Part shown: piece after piece, positions 7,510 to 11,016 of the stretch | Numbering within the stretch: position 1 is the first letter of the stretch | How the letters are laid out: every line of letters starts with the position of its first letter | DNA from: an uncultured Collinsella sp. | GTDB taxonomy: Bacteria; Actinomycetota; Coriobacteriia; Coriobacteriales; Coriobacteriaceae | Assembly: GCA_902494855.1 (NCBI GenBank) | Contig: CABUVC010000042.1 | Location: 1 to 11,016 of the forward strand | Reading direction: 5' to 3' | Length of the DNA: 11,016 nt | Program-made: the position numbers and the translations under genes | Notes under the pieces: model-generated | The model's input: the letters and a program-made list of their open reading frames with translations, nothing else | Told to the model about the DNA's origin: nothing | The model's database searches: none

Positions 7510-7537
7510 AGTGTAACACAACCGCCGCCACCTGCAA
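7510..7537 (-). promoter_or_regulatory. Candidate rho promoter
   Basis: On the minus strand, -35 TTGCAG (7532-7537) and -10 TACACT (7510-7515) are spaced by 16 bases. The leader to the GTG start would be about 137 bases. A second, weaker possibility is a TTGACG further downstream (toward rho) that lacks a good -10. Confidence 0.45.
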
Positions 7538-7540
7538 CTT

Positions 7541-7588
7541 AGTCATTGGGGACGTTCTTAAACGACTAGTCAAAAGGGACACTCTTTG
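7541..7588. repeat. GGGGAC/GGGACA repeat block with degenerate hairpin
   Basis: Two related 12-base units, GGGGACGTTCTT (7548-7559) and AGGGACACTCTT (7575-7586), flank the perfect palindrome GACTAGTC (7564-7571). The stretch 7571-7588 folds weakly as CAAA...TTTG around GGGACA. This resembles the core of the strong terminator after the CarD-family gene. It looks like an intergenic repeat block, but genome-wide recurrence cannot be seen here. Confidence 0.45.
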
Positions 7589-7620
7589 TTTGCCACCCAC
7601 AAATCTGACTGCCTCCGCCA

Positions 7621-7770
7621 AAACTATGGCGGTTTACTACGATGAATCGCTCAACCGCGACCACTCCGAAACTTGTTGAACTAAAACCGCAGGTAGATGC
7701 CTTGCACTTTTTAGCAAAACGCCGGCGTGGTTAGAATTCCTCAATTCATCGTAGTAAACTGGCATAGTTT
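7621..7770. repeat. 150-bp foldback (MITE-like) intergenic element
   Basis: Two 27-base arms, 7621-7647 and 7744-7770, are inverted copies matching at 25 positions; one difference is a G-T pair when read as plus-strand RNA. The shared core is GTTTACTACGATGAAT. Partial pairing continues inward (ACCAC 7660-7664 with GTGGT 7727-7731), then CTAAAA (7681-7686) with TTTTAG (7709-7714), and a terminal GCAGG/CCTTGC hairpin with one bulged base. The whole element can thus fold into a single long hairpin. It holds no transposase and no obvious target-site duplication. A non-autonomous mobile element, an ERIC-like palindromic repeat or a structured RNA are all possible. It lies between the rho promoter region and the argS terminator. 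Confidence 0.75.
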
Positions 7771-7815
7771 CGTATTTCCAGCAGTTCCAAATTCATCAAT
7801 ACGTCGGCGTTTGCG

Positions 7816-7848
7816 AAAAAAGCCCGACCTCCGTAGGAGATCGGGCTT
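7816..7848 (-). terminator. Intrinsic terminator of argS
   Basis: On the minus strand, AAGCCCGATCTCC (7848-7836) pairs with GGAGGTCGGGCTT (7832-7820), 13 bp with one G-T pair around a 3-base loop, and is followed by a run of T. It lies 47 bases beyond the argS stop. The G-T pair becomes a C-A mismatch on the plus strand, which fits a minus-strand terminator. Confidence 0.92.
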
Positions 7849-7894
7849 ATAGGGCTCAGTTAAACCAAACCTACACGGTCAAATGACCCGCAGA

Positions 7895-9748
7895 TTACAT
7901 CTGCTCGGGCGCGGAAACGCCAACGAGGGTAAGCACCAGGGCGAGCGTCACGCGGACAGCGTCGCAAGCTGCCAGACGGGCGCGCGAAAGCTCGGGGTCG
8001 ACGGGACGGCCCTCGCTCGGCAGAACCTGGCAGGCAGCGTAGAAGCTGTGGAAGTCGCCGGCGAGCTCCTCGGCAAAGTGGGTCAGACGGAACGGAGCGC
8101 GATCGCGAGCACAGCTGGCGATCAGGTCGGTGAGCTCGTTGAGCTTGCGCGAAAGGGCGAGCTCGGTCGGGTCGGTCAGCAGCGAGTAATCGACGTTCTC
8201 ACCGATGGCCTTGGCGGCAACGGCCTTCATGCCCATCTCGTCGGCCTGCTCGGCGGTAACGTCGGCGGCACGGCGCAGGATGGAGCACACGCGGGCGTGA
8301 GCATACTGCACGTAATAGACCGGGTTGGAGTTGTCGCGCTTCTTAACGGCCTCGATGTCGAAGTCGACCATCTGGTTGGAGCTCTTGGAGATGAGCGTGT
8401 AGCGAGCGGCATCGGAGCCGACCTCGTCGACGAGCTCCTGCAGGGTCACCATGGTGCCCTTGCGCTTGGACATACGGACGGGCTTGCCGTTACGCAGCAG
8501 GTTGACGAGCTGGCCCAGCAGAACCTCAAACTTGCCGGGGTAACCCAGAGCGTCGCAGACGCAGCGTACGCGCTCGATGTAACCGTGGTGGTCGGCGCCC
8601 CAGATGTCGATGACGTGATCGACGCGCTGGAACTTATCCCAGTGATAGGCGACGTCGGAGGCGAAGTAGGTGTACTCGCCGTCGGACTTGATCAGGACGC
8701 GGTCCTTGTCGTCGCCCAGATCGGTGGAGCGGAACCACAGGGCGCCGTCCTTGGTGTAGAGGTAGCCCATCTTGTCGAGCTTCTCAAAAGCGCGGTCGAC
8801 GGCGGAGGTGCCGGCGGTCTCGCCCTCGGTGTCCTTCACATACAGCGAGCGCTCGGAGTACCAACGATCGAAGTCGCAGTTGACGGCGTGGCAGAGGTCG
8901 CGCATGTTATCGACCATCTTTACATAGCCGCGCTCGCGGAAGCTCTCCATGCGCTCCTGAGGATCGGCGTTGACCCACTTATCGCCGTCGGTGCGCCAGA
9001 ACTCGGCGGCCTCGTCGATGATGTAGTCGCCGCCGTAAGAGTCCTTGCCCAAGGTCTCGGCAAAGTTGTCCTGATACGGATGGGTCTCGGGGTGCTCGTC
9101 GTTCTCGTCGGCAACAAAGGCGTCACGGTCGGCGATCAGCAGCTTGTGAGCCTCGTCGATATCAACGCCCTGCTTGGCGATGATGTCGGCAAGCTGCATA
9201 TAGCGCGTGCTGATGGAGTTGCCGAAGGTGTTCATCTGAGAGCCGTGGTCATTGATGTAGAACTCACGCTGGATCTCATAGCCGGCGTGGTCCATAACGC
9301 GGCAGAGCGAATCGCCCAGCGCGGCCCAGCGGCCGTGGCCGATGTGCATGGGGCCGACGGGGTTGGCGGAAACGAACTCGACCTGGGTCTTCAGGCCGCC
9401 ACCGACGTTGGACTTAGCGAAGTCCATGCCCTTCTCGCGAGCCTCGCCAAAGATGGCATTCTTAACGGCAACGGAGAGGTGGAAGTTGATGAAACCGGGG
9501 CCTGCGATCTCAACCTTCTCGATCGCGGGATCCTCGGGCATATGGGCAACGATGGCCTCGGCGATCTTGCGCGGGGCGCAGTGGGCCAGCTTGGCGGACT
9601 TCAGGGCCATGGTAGAGGTCCACTCGCCATGAGAAGTGTCAGCCGGTCGCTCGATAGCGCAATCGTCAAGTTCAAATGCGGAAAGGTCGCCGGCCTCCTG
9701 GGCCGCAGCAAGCGCAGCGCGTACCAGCTCTTCAATCTTCTCGGGCAT
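7895..9748 (-). CDS. argS: Arginyl-tRNA synthetase
   Basis: This 617-residue class I aminoacyl-tRNA synthetase charges tRNA-Arg with arginine in the cytoplasm using ATP. The N-terminal Arg-tRNA recognition domain covers roughly the first 110 residues. The catalytic core begins with VEFVSANPVGPMHIGHGRW (HIGH at 135-138), and the second signature is RMSKR (425-429, Lys428), followed by KGTMVTLQELVDEVG. The C-terminal DALR anticodon-binding domain includes PFRLTHFAEELAGDFHSFY and ends near VGVSAPEQM. Length is slightly above the usual 550-590. ATG 9748 is chosen over an upstream in-frame ATG at 9877 because AAGGAGG lies only 4 bases before it and the protein MPEKIEELVRAAL starts as expected for the family. 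It is a single gene with its own promoter and terminator, transcribed away from the CarD-family gene. Confidence 0.97.
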   Translation of the reverse strand: MPEKIEELVRAALAAAQEAGDLSAFELDDCAIERPADTSHGEWTSTMALKSAKLAHCAPRKIAEAIVAHMPEDPAIEKVEIAGPGFINFHLSVAVKNAIFGEAREKGMDFAKSNVGGGLKTQVEFVSANPVGPMHIGHGRWAALGDSLCRVMDHAGYEIQREFYINDHGSQMNTFGNSISTRYMQLADIIAKQGVDIDEAHKLLIADRDAFVADENDEHPETHPYQDNFAETLGKDSYGGDYIIDEAAEFWRTDGDKWVNADPQERMESFRERGYVKMVDNMRDLCHAVNCDFDRWYSERSLYVKDTEGETAGTSAVDRAFEKLDKMGYLYTKDGALWFRSTDLGDDKDRVLIKSDGEYTYFASDVAYHWDKFQRVDHVIDIWGADHHGYIERVRCVCDALGYPGKFEVLLGQLVNLLRNGKPVRMSKRKGTMVTLQELVDEVGSDAARYTLISKSSNQMVDFDIEAVKKRDNSNPVYYVQYAHARVCSILRRAADVTAEQADEMGMKAVAAKAIGENVDYSLLTDPTELALSRKLNELTDLIASCARDRAPFRLTHFAEELAGDFHSFYAACQVLPSEGRPVDPELSRARLAACDAVRVTLALVLTLVGVSAPEQM

Positions 9749-9815
9749 AGATCCTCCTTGTGTTAAAGCCCCCGAGCTCTTGGTCACTCGTAGGGCAAAA
9801 GCCAGAGTTTGTAGC

Positions 9816-9844
9816 ACTCTATCACAAGCGAGGGGCACTGTCGC
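9816..9844 (-). promoter_or_regulatory. Candidate argS promoter
   Basis: On the minus strand, -35 GCGACA (9839-9844) and -10 TAGAGT (9816-9821) are 17 bases apart, with four of six consensus matches each. The resulting leader is about 60 bases, too short for a typical T-box riboswitch. Confidence 0.4.
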
Positions 9845-10047
9845 AGGGTAAAGCCAATCGAAATTGCATATGCACAAAATTGACTACAGCTTGTATGGAG
9901 TCACTCAAAGATGCCGGTCTGCCTGCAGATTATGCACGCGTTGAAAATGCATAAAGGTGTGAATGAGCTGTGTCTTTTATCGAATACTCTTACCTATCAG
10001 AGTTGTGTGCTTTTCCTGCATAAAGCGAGGATTTGCGCACGTCAGCG

Positions 10048-10056
10048 TGTTATTCT
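10048..10056 (+). promoter_or_regulatory. Candidate extended -10 promoter of the CarD-family gene
   Basis: TGTTATTCT is an extended -10 element (TG, one base, TATTCT) 34 bases before the ATG. No clear -35 lies 16-18 bases upstream. Just downstream, around the expected start site, lies a dyad ATACG-N6-CGTAT (10061-10076) that could be an operator. Confidence 0.4.
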
Positions 10057-10090
10057 AGACATACGTAAATTCGTATAAGTTGGAGGTAGC

Positions 10091-10576
10091 ATGTTCTCAA
10101 TCGGTCAACACGTCATTCATCCGGGTCAGGGAGTCTGCACCGTCGTCGGTTTTAGGGACGACACGCCGCAGCCCATGTTGTTGCTCGAGGCCAAGCAGGG
10201 GCATGCGCAGACGATCCTTATGTACCCCGTGGCGCAGGCCGACCGTCTGCATGCCGCCATCTCTCAGCAAGATGCCGAGCATCTGCTGAGCCACTATGAC
10301 GAGCTGGAGTGCGACACCTTTACCGAGCGCAACAGCTCGCTTGAAGAGACACACTTTAAGCAGCAGCTCAAGCTGGGCGCGCCCGAGACGGTCCGCGTGG
10401 CAAAGACCATGATGCACCGCATTCGCCAGGCCGAGGAAGCCGATAAAAAGCCCAGCTCTTACTATATGCGTGTACTCAAGGAAGCCAAGCGCCGCTCCAT
10501 CGAGGAGTTCGCTGTGGCCCTGGGCGTCACCGAGGAGGCCGCCGAAGCCCGCCTAGCACAAGCCGCCCTCAACTAA
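10091..10576 (+). CDS. CarD/CdnL-family transcription regulator
   Basis: A 161-residue cytoplasmic protein of the CarD/CdnL family. The N-terminal RNA-polymerase-interacting domain opens with the typical F-x-IGQHVIHPGQGVCTVVGF (residues 2-21), a beta-barrel shared with the Mfd polymerase-interaction domain. The C-terminal two thirds are charged and helical (KQQLKLG, VRVAKTMMHRIRQAE, YYMRVLKEAKRRSIEEFAVALG), as in family members that contact the -10 upstream edge of promoter DNA and stabilise open complexes. Length is normal (about 160). The start is ATG 10091 with GGAGG 4 bases upstream. It is monocistronic, with its own promoter candidate and a very strong terminator. It could be the global CdnL-type factor or one of several paralogues; sequence alone does not say which. 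Confidence 0.9.
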   Translation: MFSIGQHVIHPGQGVCTVVGFRDDTPQPMLLLEAKQGHAQTILMYPVAQADRLHAAISQQDAEHLLSHYDELECDTFTERNSSLEETHFKQQLKLGAPETVRVAKTMMHRIRQAEEADKKPSSYYMRVLKEAKRRSIEEFAVALGVTEEAAEARLAQAALN

Positions 10577-10588
10577 CCCATCCGCGCC

Positions 10589-10632
10589 AAAAACCACCAC
10601 AAAGGGGACAGGCACCTTTGTGGTGGTTTTTT
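10589..10632 (+). terminator. Very strong terminator after the CarD-family gene
   Basis: A perfect 17-bp stem pairs AAAAACCACCACAAAGG (10589-10605) with CCTTTGTGGTGGTTTTT (10615-10631) around the 9-base loop GGACAGGCA, with a T-run at the end. The A-run on the other side would let it act in both directions. It starts 13 bases after the stop codon. Confidence 0.95.
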
Positions 10633-10649
10633 CGTTCTAGTCGTTCTAG
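10632..10649. repeat. Two tandem copies of TCGTTCTAG
   Basis: The 9-base unit TCGTTCTAG occurs twice head-to-tail directly after the terminator T-run and 45 bases before the HD-domain gene. It may be a chance duplication or a regulatory half-site pair; nothing else supports a function. Confidence 0.5.
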
Positions 10650-10693
10650 TAGTATTCATTCTTAGCGATACCTGCGAGCACAAGGAGTCTTTT

Positions 10694-11016
10694 ATGGCAG
10701 AGCCACTTTCCGCCGGAATCACCCGCGACCGTGCGTTCGAATTGCTCAACGAGCACAATAAGGACCCGTTCCACATCACCCACGGCGAAACGGTCGAGGG
10801 CACCATGCGCTACTTTGCGCGCGAGTTCGACCCCGAGAACGAGGAGTTTTGGGGCATCGTCGGTCTGCTGCACGACCTAGATTGGGAGGAGCATGAGGAC
10901 GACCCCATGAACCACACCATCTATGCGGCCGAGATCCTTGAAGGCGAGGGCGCCTCTCCCGATCTCATTCGCGCCATTCAGACGCACACGTCGGACTTCA
11001 ACACCTCGCTGCCCAA
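10694..11016 (+). CDS. HD-domain phosphohydrolase, 3' end cut by window
   Basis: The first 107 residues are in the window and the gene runs off the right edge. It shows a metal-dependent HD-domain pattern: THGETVEGTMRYFA (His30), then GLLHDLDWEEH with the HD pair His60-Asp61, NHTIYAAEIL (His74), and QTHTSD. This matches small HDIG-type hydrolases that cleave phosphate esters of nucleotides or related compounds; the substrate is unknown. ATG 10694 has AAGGAG 6 bases upstream. It is separated from the CarD-family gene by a strong terminator, so it is probably an independent unit, although I see no clear promoter in the short gap. Confidence 0.85.
   Translation, partial: MAEPLSAGITRDRAFELLNEHNKDPFHITHGETVEGTMRYFAREFDPENEEFWGIVGLLHDLDWEEHEDDPMNHTIYAAEILEGEGASPDLIRAIQTHTSDFNTSLP

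Larger units (their letters stand above)
9749..10090. other. Divergent intergenic region between argS and the CarD-family gene
   Basis: The 342 bases hold the argS ribosome site and candidate promoter, the CarD-family candidate promoter, a perfect palindrome TGCATATGCA (9865-9874), two copies of TGCATAAAG (9948-9956 and 10017-10025) and a weak ACTCT/AGAGT hairpin (9986-10003). I see no T-box antiterminator motif and no convincing gene in it. Confidence 0.6.

Noticed and set aside
5651..7516. Open frame of 621 codons on the plus strand antisense to rho
   Set aside because: It mirrors the Ala/Arg-rich rho codons, has Gly/Leu/Arg-rich composition with no domain, and lies opposite an unmistakable Rho. 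It is a high-GC shadow frame.
7541..7770. CRISPR array
   Set aside because: The repeated units are inverted or only 12 bases long, and there is no regular repeat-spacer pattern and no cas gene.
7883..9766. Open frame of 627 codons on the plus strand antisense to argS
   Set aside because: It is the complement frame of a clear arginyl-tRNA synthetase, with repetitive Val/Gly/Leu/Asp composition and no ribosome site.
9749..9877. T-box riboswitch upstream of argS
   Set aside because: The leader is only about 60 bases from the candidate promoter and shows neither the T-box consensus nor a terminator before the start codon.
9895..9954. Small plus-strand frame of 19 codons (starts MESLKDAGL) between argS and the CarD-family gene
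   Set aside because: No Shine-Dalgarno precedes it, and neither promoter nor terminator fits it; its length is expected by chance.

Overview
The window looks like chromosomal DNA from a high-GC Gram-positive gut actinobacterium of the class Coriobacteriia, most likely Collinsella or a close relative. This rests on the G/C-rich codon usage, the very long alanine- and arginine-rich N-terminus of Rho, the CarD-family regulator and the overall protein style. It is an inference without any database search. The window is mostly core and housekeeping genes. I see no phage, plasmid, insertion-sequence transposase or CRISPR array.

Layout. Positions 1-163 carry two minus-strand tRNA genes: tRNA-Lys(TTT), cut by the window edge, and tRNA-His(GTG). 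A good promoter lies just upstream of them at 190-218. On the plus strand follow a PLP-dependent aminotransferase (327-1508), an intrinsic terminator, and a ROK-family fructokinase-like sugar kinase (1646-2533). A bidirectional terminator at 2616-2663 separates these from a minus-strand block. That block is a two-gene operon of an alanine-rich membrane-anchored protein of unknown function (3106-4506) followed by a VanZ-like membrane protein (2649-3098). Further right lies the transcription terminator rho (4820-7366, minus), which has a roughly 425-residue low-complexity basic extension. A 528-base intergenic region follows, holding the probable rho promoter and leader, a degenerate GGGACA hairpin and a 150-bp foldback element. 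Then come argS (7895-9748, minus), a divergent intergenic region, a CarD-family regulator (10091-10576, plus) with a very strong terminator, and the start of an HD-domain protein (10694 to the window end).

How it fits together. Translation (two tRNAs, arginyl-tRNA synthetase) and transcription control (Rho, CarD family) dominate. The aminotransferase and sugar kinase are separate metabolic genes, each closed off by terminators. Most genes look like single transcription units, apart from the two-tRNA unit and the membrane-protein/VanZ pair.

The least explained features are the foldback element at 7621-7770, the Rho N-terminal extension, the membrane-protein/VanZ operon, and a shared hairpin core (GGGACA loop) that occurs both in the carD-family terminator and as a degenerate copy upstream of rho.
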